From the NCBI RefSeq assembly GCF_003076275.1, contig NZ_CP029064.1, positions 1,436,501-1,500,500 on the forward strand: 64,000 nucleotides of DNA, written 5' to 3'. The DNA is from Microbulbifer sp. A4B17 (GTDB lineage: Bacteria; Pseudomonadota; Gammaproteobacteria; Pseudomonadales; Cellvibrionaceae). The first letter of the stretch is position 1; each line of letters begins with the position of its first letter. The translations under genes and the position numbers were made by a program. The notes under the pieces are model-generated. The model did no database searches and was not told the origin of the DNA. It was given only the letters and a program-made list of their open reading frames with translations. Shown piece after piece: positions 31,333 through 39,768 of the stretch.

Positions 31333-33783
31333 ATGATTGCGAAAATCTTTGACAAATCCACGGGCTCGATCGATGAGCGATCGTTGGAGGGGCTAACTCT
31401 GACCTCTCCTGGTCTAGTCGAAATGCCCGCAGATCCAGAGGAAATTGCGTCTTTTTCCAAGGACGGAGTAGACCTCGTTATTGTTTTAAAATCTGGTCAG
31501 ATCATCATTATTTCAGGGTTCTACCTGTTAGACGAAGATGGTGACCATAGTGAGTTGGTGCTGACCGGGGCTGAAGAGCCCCTCATGTTAGCCTCTAATG
31601 GAGATTTAATCTCTGCCTTTGCTGCAGCTGGCGGCGCATCTTACCCTGCGCCTGCACCAGTTAACCCTGGTGTTTCTTGGTGGATTCCTGCATTAATTGC
31701 CCTTGGCGTTATTGTCATCGCTATCGCTGCTAGTGATGACGATGATGATGATGGCGATCAATTCTTTATACCCGATTCTGATGCTGACGCGGATTCGGAT
31801 GCCGATGCCGATGCCGATGCGGATGCTGACGCGGATGCTGACGCGGATGCCGATGCCGATGCCGATGCCGATGCCGACGCGGATGCTGACGCCGATGCCG
31901 ATGCCGATGCCGATGCCGATGCCGATGCCGATGCCGATGCCGACGCGGATGCCGATGCCGACGCGGATGCCGACGCGGATGCCGATGCCGACGCGGATGC
32001 CGATGCCGACGCGGATGCCGACGCGGATGCTGACGCAGATGCGGATGCCGATGCCGACGCGGATGCCGACGCGGATGCCGACGCGGATGCCGATGCCGAC
32101 GCGGATGCTGACGCCGATGCCGATGCCGATGCCGATGCCGATGCCGATGCCGATGCTGACGCAGATGCCGACGCGGATGCCGATGCCGACGCGGATGCCG
32201 ACGCGGATGCCGACGCGGATGCCGATGCCGACGCGGATGCCGATGCCGATGCCGATGCCGATGCCGATGCCGACGCGGATGCTGACGCCGATGCCGATGC
32301 CGATGCCGATGCCGATGCCGATGCTGACGCAGATGCGGATGCCGACGCGGATGCCGATGCCGATGCCGATGCCGATGCGGATGCCGATGCCGATGCCGAC
32401 GCGGATGCCGACGCGGATGCCGATGCCGATGCCGATGCTGACGCAGATGCCGACGCGGATGCCGATGCCGATGCCGACGCGGATGCTGACGCCGATGCCG
32501 ATGCCGATGCCGATGCCGATGCCGATGCCGATGCTGACGCAGATGCCGACGCGGATGCCGATGCCGATGCCGATGCCGATGCTGACGCAGATGCGGATGC
32601 CGACGCGGATGCCGATGCCGATGCCGACGCGGATGCCGACGCGGACGCCGATGCCGATGCTGACGCCGATGCCGATGCCGATGCCGATGCTGACGCGGAT
32701 GCGGATGCGGATGCCGACGCGGATGCCGATGCCGATGCCGATGCCGACGCGGATGCTGACGCCGATGCCGATGCCGATGCTGACGCAGATGCGGATGCCG
32801 ACGCGGATGCCGACGCGGATGCCGATGCGGATGCCGATGCGGATGCCGATGCGGATGCCGATGCCGATGCTGACGCGGATGCCGATGCCGATGCCGATGC
32901 CGATGCCGATGCCGATGCCGATGCCGATGCTGACGCGGATGCCGACGCTGATGCCGATGCGGACGCTGACGCTGATGCGGATGCGGATGCGGATGCGGAT
33001 GCCGACGCGGATGCCGATGCCGATGCCGATGCCGACGCGGATGCTGACGCCGATGCCGATGCCGATGCCGATGCCGATGCCGATGCCGATGCTGACGCAG
33101 ATGCGGATGCCGACGCGGATGCCGACGCGGATGCCGATGCCGATGCGGATGCCGATGCCGATGCCGATGCTGACGCGGATGCCGATGCGGACGCCGACGT
33201 AGATATCGACATAAATATTGATATCGACATTGATATTGATATCGACGTCGACATCATCATTATCAATATCGGACATCACCCGCACGAGCAGAGCGCGCTT
33301 CATGGAAGTGATGTAGCGACTCTGGGTGGCGACGGAGATATGTTGGCAGATCCGTTATTCACTTGGGAACCGGACGGAGATGCCGATGCCGATGCCGATG
33401 CCGATGCCGACGCTGATGTAGACATCGATATAAATATCGACATCGACATAAGCATTGATATCGATATTGACATCACTATCATCAATATCGGTAAAGGTTC
33501 CGCCGACGGACTAGACGGCCTTCTGGATATCGACGTTACTGCTGAAACGAGCGTTGATATGCTGGATAGTGGTTCCGGCTTAGACCTTGATGACCTATTC
33601 GAGTCTGAGAGCAGTGATGCTCAAATATTCGAGTCTGCTGGAGATGAGGTGGGTACAAATACCAGCCTGAATTCTAGTGAGGCAACAGGTGATATTGGGG
33701 TGCTGGCTGCAACTGACAGTGCAGCAGTTCCGGAAGATCCTGTCGGAGATATGTGGCAGCAAAATGGCTTGAATGACACTTAG
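31333..33783 (+). CDS. BapA-prefix secreted protein with giant Asp-Ala repeat
   Basis: 816 residues. Residues 1-95 resemble the N-terminal prefix of BapA/LapA-type surface proteins ([26 protein letters not shown]). AAAG at 97-100 resembles a LapG-type cleavage site, and a hydrophobic segment follows at 115-133. Residues 148-621 are 237 consecutive Asp-X dipeptides, Asp-Ala except for two early Asp-Ser. Then comes an alternating Asp/Ile/Asn strand-like segment ending VDIIIINIG, a spacer, a second short Asp-Ala run, a second Asp/Ile segment, and an acidic C-terminal tail that should hold the secretion signal. No RTX or Ig-like repeats. It lies just upstream of a type I secretion operon, its probable exporter. 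Surface-bound acidic fibre or Ca-binding polymer is inferred. Confidence 0.85.
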   Translation: MIAKIFDKSTGSIDERSLEGLTLTSPGLVEMPADPEEIASFSKDGVDLVIVLKSGQIIIISGFYLLDEDGDHSELVLTGAEEPLMLASNGDLISAFAAAGGASYPAPAPVNPGVSWWIPALIALGVIVIAIAASDDDDDDGDQFFIPDSDADADSDADADADADADADADADADADADADADADADADADADADADADADADADADADADADADADADADADADADADADADADADADADADADADADADADADADADADADADADADADADADADADADADADADADADADADADADADADADADADADADADADADADADADADADADADADADADADADADADADADADADADADADADADADADADADADADADADADADADADADADADADADADADADADADADADADADADADADADADADADADADADADADADADADADADADADADADADADADADADADADADADADADADADADADADADADADADADADADADADADADADADADADADADADADADADADADADADADADADADADADADADADADADADADADADADADADADADADADADADADADADADADADADADADADADADADADADADADVDIDINIDIDIDIDIDVDIIIINIGHHPHEQSALHGSDVATLGGDGDMLADPLFTWEPDGDADADADADADADVDIDINIDIDISIDIDIDITIINIGKGSADGLDGLLDIDVTAETSVDMLDSGSGLDLDDLFESESSDAQIFESAGDEVGTNTSLNSSEATGDIGVLAATDSAAVPEDPVGDMWQQNGLNDT
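31774..33195 (+). repeat. Hexanucleotide tandem repeat encoding Asp-Ala
   Basis: 1422 bases of GAY-GCN (six-base period), 237 units, mixing GATGCC, GACGCG, GATGCT, GACGCA and GATGCG. The codon order is not random: GCG-GAT-GCT-GAC-GCC recurs near 31879, 32100, 32276, 32479, 32749 and 33037, often followed by runs of GATGCC closed by GCT-GAC-GCA. This indicates growth by segmental duplication of blocks of about 180-290 bases. No stop codons exist in several frames, so long opposite-strand ORFs here are artefacts. Confidence 0.95.
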
Positions 33784-33810
33784 ATCAGAAAGCTTAAAAT
33801 TAACTTAATT

Positions 33811-33837
33811 ACCGGGCCGTAAGGCCCGGTTTTTTTT
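33811..33837 (+). terminator. Strong intrinsic terminator
   Basis: ACCGGGCC (33811-33818) and GGCCCGGT (33823-33830) form an 8-bp stem with loop GTAA, followed by eight T. It isolates the repeat-protein gene from the secretion operon downstream. Confidence 0.95.
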
Positions 33838-33917
33838 GGCTAGACTTTTGTAGCCACTCTACTAAACCGTCAATGCAAGCGACGATAGAGTGTTTAACAT
33901 CCAGTAATCATTGATAA

Positions 33918-35357
33918 GTGAACATAGTGGAAGTGTTTAAACAACTATGGAAAATGCCATTTGCATTTATTTTGGTATTTTGGGCGCTAATAGCTGATGC
34001 TGATATTTTTAGTTCGTCGTCCGCTACTGAAGTTATTAGTCCAAGTAATATGGATCTGGAGATTAATGATCCATTAAAGCAATTATCCTTCCGAGATTAT
34101 GAGGAGGGAATTAACCGAAATGAACTCAATATGCTTGAAGTGGTGCATCGAGCAGTGGGATGGCACCCATTAATTGCAGAAGCAATAGGAAATCTATATC
34201 AACAACGACAGGGTGTTCGGGCTGCTCGATCTGGCTATTTCCCCCAGCTAAGTGCTGGTATCGTGGCGGGCCATGATTCTGAATACAAAAGTGATGGGGA
34301 TGGCCACGCATTCCAGGTAAATATATCGCAAATGGTGTACGACTTTGGCAAAGTATCCAGTAGCGTGGATTTTGCAAAAGCTGGTGTACAACGATCTCAG
34401 GCTGAAGTTCTCCAATCTATAGATGAAGTTGCTAGAAGAACTGCAAAAGCCGCAATTGAAGTTCAGAGATATCAGTCGTTGCTTGTTACATCTGACGCAC
34501 AAATTCATGGCGTTTCAGCAATAGCCCAACTTGTACAAATTCGAAAAGAGCGAGGGGTTAGCTCTCGTTCAGATGTTCTACAGGCGCAGTCCAGGGTTGA
34601 TGCAGCACAAGCTTCAAAGCAACAGGTAGAAGCTCTGTTGCGCCGATGGAGAAGTACTCTTCAAAATCTTACTGGTTTCCGATCTCCATTTAGAGTGACT
34701 ATGTACGTTCCTGAGGATGTAGCTCAAGCGTGTGATGTCGAGTCTTTTAATTTAATGTCGGTGCCGGATGTGCTTATTGCTGAAGCTTCTAGAGCTGAGG
34801 CTGAAGCGCAATTAAAGTCGGCGAAAGCAAATACGTGGCCGACTTTTACTCTGGACGGCAATGTAAATCAGTATTTGGATCAAAATTATGTCGATGCAAA
34901 TGCGCTAAATGAAAACGAAAAAGCAATCTTTTTTAACGTCTCCATGCCTATTTATCAGGGAGGGAGGATATCTGCAGGTCGGGAAGGGGCAAATTATGCT
35001 CTCCTGTCAGCTGATGCTGCAAGGGATACTGCGCAGCTATCTGTGACCCAGAAATATCGTGAGGCGCAGGAAGAGGCTGAAGGGCTTATGCGTAGTTTGA
35101 GTGCATTGAGTGCCAGGGAAAGTGCAATTGCTGAGACGAGAGACCTTTACAAGCAACAATATGCCACTCTCGGAACCCGAACTCTTATTGATTTGTTAAA
35201 TTCAGAGCAGGAGCTTCATCTGGCACGGCAGGAAAAAAATAATACGATTTTCGACCTGCATCTATTGAAAATAGACTGCTTACATAGTCGTGGTGGGCTG
35301 CGTGAAGCATTCAAGCTGGATGGGACTGAGATTCAGGGCGTGGAGGTGTTGCCTTGA
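33918..35357 (+). CDS. TolC-family outer-membrane channel (LapE-like)
   Basis: 479 residues with an N-terminal signal sequence (FAFILVFWALIADA). Two repeats of the outer-membrane efflux family are visible: ARSGYFPQLSAGIVAGHDSEY with VSQMVYDFGKV-like strands in the first half, and SAKANTWPTFTLDGNVNQY with FFNVSMPIYQGGRISAG in the second. It would form the outer-membrane pore of the type I system. GTG 33918 is the annotated start; GTG 33927 and ATG 33954 are alternatives. Its stop overlaps the start of the ABC transporter gene. Confidence 0.9.
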   Translation: MNIVEVFKQLWKMPFAFILVFWALIADADIFSSSSATEVISPSNMDLEINDPLKQLSFRDYEEGINRNELNMLEVVHRAVGWHPLIAEAIGNLYQQRQGVRAARSGYFPQLSAGIVAGHDSEYKSDGDGHAFQVNISQMVYDFGKVSSSVDFAKAGVQRSQAEVLQSIDEVARRTAKAAIEVQRYQSLLVTSDAQIHGVSAIAQLVQIRKERGVSSRSDVLQAQSRVDAAQASKQQVEALLRRWRSTLQNLTGFRSPFRVTMYVPEDVAQACDVESFNLMSVPDVLIAEASRAEAEAQLKSAKANTWPTFTLDGNVNQYLDQNYVDANALNENEKAIFFNVSMPIYQGGRISAGREGANYALLSADAARDTAQLSVTQKYREAQEEAEGLMRSLSALSARESAIAETRDLYKQQYATLGTRTLIDLLNSEQELHLARQEKNNTIFDLHLLKIDCLHSRGGLREAFKLDGTEIQGVEVLP

Positions 35358-37552
35358 GCGGTGATCAATTAAATAGTATTGACGATGATGATAAGCCAGC
35401 TATAAATGCGACAAACTCTTCGGCTGATTTCAATCCCTGGTGTGAAGCGATTATTTCCATCGCTCGGCATTATCGTGTTGATTGCTCCTCTGAAAGAGTG
35501 CGAATCGCAGGAAACTGGGGAGGTTGCACCTCAATTGAAAGTGTTGTCCGGCAGATGGCACGTCAAGCTGGACTTACCGTAAAGTTCTGCCCATTCAGTG
35601 AATCTGCCATTAACTCTTGGCGCCTTCCCATAGTTGCCCAAATGATCGACGGACAATTAGTTGTAATAGAGTCAGTCTCTAAAGAGGGACAGTTGAGCGT
35701 TACATACTGCGGAGATGCAGGGTTAAAAAGTAGTGTTTTCCTGGATGAGCTAAAGAACAACATCCTGAGTCTAGCAATTTTCCGCCCAAGGCGGACAGCA
35801 ACAGATTCCCGTGTAGATGAATATGTAAAGCCTGGAGATAAGCATTGGTTTCGCCGAATTATTCTCCGAGACTTGAAGCCTTACTTTCATGTAATGATTG
35901 CGACAACAGTGGCTAACTCTTTGGCACTGGCAGGTATTGTCTTCACGAAACAGGTTTATGATAGGGTGATACCAGCAGAATCCTTACCCACCCTTTATGT
36001 GCTTTTTAGTGGTGTTGTTGTTGCCATTATTTTCGATTTTATTATGCGAACTATGCGGATCAGGGTGACCGATCTATTGGGAAAACGCGCCGATATACGT
36101 ACGTCTGATCTTGTGTTTGGTCATGCTATTAGGATAAAAGATCAAGCAAGGCCAAAATCGACAGGTAGTTTTATATCGCAAATCAGGGACCTTGAGCGAG
36201 TAAGGGAGCTGTTTACATCGACTACTGTTTTGGCCCTTGCTGATTTACCTTTTTTTGCCCTCTTTTTGTTTGTTATGTGGTGGATTGCAGGGAGTCTTGC
36301 AATCATACCTCTAATTGCGGTTTTCTTATTAATTATACCCGGGCTACTCCTTCAGCCAAGGCTCGCAACGTTATCTAAGGAATCAATCAAAGAGAGCGCT
36401 CTTCGAAATGCGATGCTTATTGAAACAGTTCAAGGACTGGAAGATATTAAAGCAATGCAGGCGGAGCAGCGTTTCCAGGGGCAGTGGAACCACTTCAACG
36501 CAGTAACCGCAGAGTCCAGCTTAAAATTGCGCTATCTGGTGGGATTATTATTGAGCTGGACACATAACGTTCAATCATCTGTTTTTGCTGTTATTGTGCT
36601 TGTTGGGGCGCCGATGGTAATGGTAGGGGATTTGACTACCGGTGCGCTGGTTGCAGCCTCAATTCTTGGTTCACGGATGATGTCTCCGATGGCAAATATT
36701 ACTCAGGTATTAAGCCGTTGGCAGCAAGCCCGATTTGCAATGAAGGGAATTGATCAAATAATGCAGCTACCAGTTGATAACCCGGAAGATGAAAAAAAGG
36801 TACAAAAGTCATCTATTCAGGGAAATTATCATTTCAGGCAGGCTGTTTATAATTATGGAGATGATACATCTGAACCTGCTTTAGTCATTCCCGAATTAAA
36901 GATTCAACAAGGGGAAAGAGTTGCTATTTTGGGCCGAAATGGCTCTGGCAAATCGACCCTTTTACATGCAATGTCTGGTTACATTGAGCCCTCTCGGGGT
37001 CAATTGAGGCTGGATGATGTAAGCCTTGCACATATTGATCCCGCTGACGTCAGGCGGGATGTATCTTTGTTGAGCCAGAAAACTGGACTCTTTCACGGCA
37101 CTATCTATGAAAACCTTGTTTTAGGTGCACCCTATGCCAGTGATGAAGAAATATACTGGGCTTTAGAGATGAGTGGTGCCAAGCCCTTTGTCAGTAAACT
37201 GTCAAAAGGCTTGGGATGTTTGATTCAGGAGGGTGGCCATGGCCTTTCTGGGGGACAAAAACAATCATTGCTTCTTGCCAGGTTACTCTTGCGTCAACCT
37301 AACGTGCTTTTGCTAGATGAACCTACTTCTGCATTGGATGAAGCTACTGAGAAACAGTTTATCCATGCATTATCAGAGTGGAGCGCCGAGAGAACAGTGG
37401 TTATTGCAACTCATAGGACCAGCATCCTGAGTTTTGCAGAGCGAATAATTGTGTTGGATGGCGGACGGATTGCATTGGATGAACCGAAAGAAAAAGCCTT
37501 ATCGATTCTATCCCGGCCAAAAGATACTAAGAAGGGTGAAAAAGTTTCCTAG
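35354..37552 (+). CDS. Type I secretion ABC transporter, LapB-like permease/ATPase
   Basis: 732 residues, inner-membrane exporter energising type I secretion. Residues about 25-150 form a C39-peptidase-like domain that seems inactive (no clear catalytic Cys-His pair), as in LapB/HlyB. The membrane domain (about 175-470) has the hydrophobic helices expected of an exporter, with YDRVIPAESLPTLYVLF in between. The ATPase has Walker A GRNGSGKSTL near 529, signature LSGGQKQS near 629, Walker B VLLLDEPTSALDE near 653 and the H-loop THR. TTG start overlapping the tolC-like stop by four bases means tight coupling. Confidence 0.93.
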   Translation: MSGDQLNSIDDDDKPAINATNSSADFNPWCEAIISIARHYRVDCSSERVRIAGNWGGCTSIESVVRQMARQAGLTVKFCPFSESAINSWRLPIVAQMIDGQLVVIESVSKEGQLSVTYCGDAGLKSSVFLDELKNNILSLAIFRPRRTATDSRVDEYVKPGDKHWFRRIILRDLKPYFHVMIATTVANSLALAGIVFTKQVYDRVIPAESLPTLYVLFSGVVVAIIFDFIMRTMRIRVTDLLGKRADIRTSDLVFGHAIRIKDQARPKSTGSFISQIRDLERVRELFTSTTVLALADLPFFALFLFVMWWIAGSLAIIPLIAVFLLIIPGLLLQPRLATLSKESIKESALRNAMLIETVQGLEDIKAMQAEQRFQGQWNHFNAVTAESSLKLRYLVGLLLSWTHNVQSSVFAVIVLVGAPMVMVGDLTTGALVAASILGSRMMSPMANITQVLSRWQQARFAMKGIDQIMQLPVDNPEDEKKVQKSSIQGNYHFRQAVYNYGDDTSEPALVIPELKIQQGERVAILGRNGSGKSTLLHAMSGYIEPSRGQLRLDDVSLAHIDPADVRRDVSLLSQKTGLFHGTIYENLVLGAPYASDEEIYWALEMSGAKPFVSKLSKGLGCLIQEGGHGLSGGQKQSLLLARLLLRQPNVLLLDEPTSALDEATEKQFIHALSEWSAERTVVIATHRTSILSFAERIIVLDGGRIALDEPKEKALSILSRPKDTKKGEKVS

Positions 37553-37574
37553 ATAGTAGGTTGGAGAAATTACG

Positions 37575-38831
37575 ATGTCATTTCCCGATGGTTCCGACTT
37601 AATATCAAATCCCCGGCGTGAGCCAAAACGCGTAGCACTTCTGGATATTGATTCCCAGGACGATGAAAAACAGTATGGAGAGGATGTTGATGATGCATCT
37701 TTGATACGCTCTGGGAGAATAGTTTGGGTATTCTTCTTCTTGCTTGCTGCTCTTATCACTTGGTCATATTTTGCTAAAGTTGATGAGGTTTCATCCGGCA
37801 GTGGTAAAGTCGTTCCCACATCACGCTCACAGATTATTCAGTCACTGGAAGGCGGAATACTAGCGGATCTTAAAGTTTCTGAAGGCGATATTGTTGAAAA
37901 GGGAGAGGTATTAGCTCAGCTGGACCCTACTAAATTACGCTCAAATGTGGAAGAAATCTCAGCTCGTTATCGGGCGGCGCTAGCCAGCGTAGCGCGTTTG
38001 AGTGCAGAGGTGAATAAGAAACCAGTTAGCTTCCCAGAGGAACTTTCCCAGTATACAGAACTGATAGCTAAAGAGAAAAAACTTTTTGATACGCGACAAA
38101 GAGGCTTAGCTGAGTCTCTCAAAGGGTCGAAGGAGACGTTGGAGTTGGTAAATAAAGAACTGGCAATAACCAACTCTCTGGTGAAATCAGGTGCGGCCAG
38201 TAGTGTTGACGCTTTGCGCTTGCAGAGACAAAAATCAGAACTTGAAACAAAGATTAATGAAATTCAATCTATATATATGGTAAAAGCACGTGAGGAGTTG
38301 GCAAATTTTAGTGCTGAAGTTGAAGCCCTTTCATCCGTGGTAGAGGGTCGATCCGACTCATTAACGAGACTAACTCATAAATCTCCGGTAAGGGGTATAG
38401 TTAAGGCTATCGAAGTTACCACGATAGGAGGTGTAATTCCTCCAAACGGTAAGATTATGGAGATTGTGCCTCTAGATGACCAACTTTTAATCGAAGCCAA
38501 GATTTCACCTCGGGATGTTGCTTTTATTCGTCCTGGACAGGCAGCCAAAGTAAAAATAACTGCTTATGAATATGCAATTTATGGTGGCCTTGATGGTGAG
38601 GTAACGACAATATCTCCTGATACTATACAGGATGAAATCAAACCAGGTGAATATTACTATCGTGTATTTATCCTTACGGAAAAGGATTCTTTGATTAATA
38701 AGATGGGGAGAAAATTTCCAATAGTCCCTGGTATGATTGCAACAGTGGATATTAAGACCGGTTCAAAAACAATCTTTGATTACTTAATTAAACCTATCAA
38801 TAAAGCCAGCGAGGCTCTGCGGGAAAGGTAG
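37575..38831 (+). CDS. HlyD-family membrane fusion protein (LapC-like)
   Basis: 418 residues, periplasmic adaptor joining ABC transporter and TolC-like pore. A cytoplasmic tail and one transmembrane helix (IVWVFFFLLAALITWSYFA) precede the periplasmic part. The biotinyl-lipoyl half motif (SQIIQSLEGGILADLKVSEG) is near residue 90, then a long coiled coil (about 120-250), then the second half motif (HKSPVRGIVKAI) and a C-terminal beta domain with PGMIATVDIKTG. Lies 22 bases after the ABC gene. Typical type I secretion adaptor. Confidence 0.93.
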   Translation: MSFPDGSDLISNPRREPKRVALLDIDSQDDEKQYGEDVDDASLIRSGRIVWVFFFLLAALITWSYFAKVDEVSSGSGKVVPTSRSQIIQSLEGGILADLKVSEGDIVEKGEVLAQLDPTKLRSNVEEISARYRAALASVARLSAEVNKKPVSFPEELSQYTELIAKEKKLFDTRQRGLAESLKGSKETLELVNKELAITNSLVKSGAASSVDALRLQRQKSELETKINEIQSIYMVKAREELANFSAEVEALSSVVEGRSDSLTRLTHKSPVRGIVKAIEVTTIGGVIPPNGKIMEIVPLDDQLLIEAKISPRDVAFIRPGQAAKVKITAYEYAIYGGLDGEVTTISPDTIQDEIKPGEYYYRVFILTEKDSLINKMGRKFPIVPGMIATVDIKTGSKTIFDYLIKPINKASEALRER

Positions 38832-38843
38832 TGGTGGAAAACA

Positions 38844-39755
38844 GTGGTCTTTAATAGATTATTTTTAACTGTGTTTTGTATTATCTTTGGGGCGCTTGGC
38901 TTTTGGCGGAGTGCTGTAGCAGATAGTAAAAAAGTTACTCTAACTGCAGAAGTTACTGTAGAGAACCGTTCTGAGTATGATGTTTTAGGGTATGTGCATA
39001 GGATTTCTATGCCCGTAGAAAACGGTTTGCAGCAATCATTAAAAAACGTAAGGTATAATTACGAAGAAAAAATGGTATATAAAAACCATAAAAGAGGAGA
39101 TTCAAAATACTTAGAATTTAAGCTGGACATTCCTGCTGGGAAGACTGTGAAACGAGTGATTCATTTCGACCTTCTCTTGACCTCTTATGATTATTCTCAA
39201 ATCTCTCGTGGCCGGGAACCTTTCCCAGCTAGTAATTACCTGGAGCCGGCTAAATATATTGAGTCGGACTCCATGCCAATAAGAAAATTGTCAACGGGTA
39301 TACAAAATACTTTTACCGATGATGAAGGTCGGTTAAGGGCTGCATTTTTATTGCCACAGGCTGTTATCGATTACAAGGTTCAGCCTACCAAAGGAGCACT
39401 CGCCGGACTCGAATCTGGGGAGGGAGATTGTACTGAATATGCTGCGTTATTTGTAGCCTTGGCTCGTTCGATGGGATATCCGGCAAGAGTAACTTCTGAA
39501 TTTCTTTTCACCAAGAGAAAGAAATTTAAACAGCCAAATCATCATGCAGCCGAAGTATATATGAATGGCCGATGGATGCCTGTTGACCCAAATCTGGCTC
39601 AAAAGTCTCGATTTGGTTACGGGTTTGGTAGGGGAAAACTAAGTAAAATAACACTTACAAGGGATTTTACCTGGGTGTGGTCCAACTTATGGCCAAAAGA
39701 CTTTCGAGAGCATGTCGGGAAAACAAATGTCGCTATTGCGTGGACTCTGCAATAG
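38844..39755 (+). CDS. Signal-peptide-bearing transglutaminase-fold protein
   Basis: 303 residues with a signal peptide (LTVFCIIFGALGFWRSAVA), so periplasmic or exported. The N-terminal part is beta-rich. The C-terminal part is a transglutaminase-core domain with an apparent triad: Cys196 in GEGDCTEYAALFVALARSMG, His234 in NHHAAEVYMNGRW and Asp248 in PVDPN. It is the last gene of the type I secretion operon, 12 bases after the HlyD-like gene; GTG start. LapG, which cleaves LapA in other species, has the same fold and triad but belongs to a different family, so this could be a protease releasing the Asp-Ala protein, or a crosslinker. Function inferred. Confidence 0.82.
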   Translation: MVFNRLFLTVFCIIFGALGFWRSAVADSKKVTLTAEVTVENRSEYDVLGYVHRISMPVENGLQQSLKNVRYNYEEKMVYKNHKRGDSKYLEFKLDIPAGKTVKRVIHFDLLLTSYDYSQISRGREPFPASNYLEPAKYIESDSMPIRKLSTGIQNTFTDDEGRLRAAFLLPQAVIDYKVQPTKGALAGLESGEGDCTEYAALFVALARSMGYPARVTSEFLFTKRKKFKQPNHHAAEVYMNGRWMPVDPNLAQKSRFGYGFGRGKLSKITLTRDFTWVWSNLWPKDFREHVGKTNVAIAWTLQ

Positions 39756-39768
39756 CGACTTAAATTGT

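Noticed and set aside
31693..33303. Long ORFs on both strands through the repeat (Ser-Ala, Ile-Gly/Val-Gly and Met-Pro types)
   Set aside because: A six-base repeat without stop codons keeps several frames open. Only the forward Asp-Ala frame has a plausible start, prefix domain and C-terminus.
35354..35800. Active C39 bacteriocin-processing peptidase in the ABC transporter
   Set aside because: The domain has Cys30 but lacks a convincing Gln-Cys and His-Asp arrangement, and the exported neighbour has no double-glycine leader.
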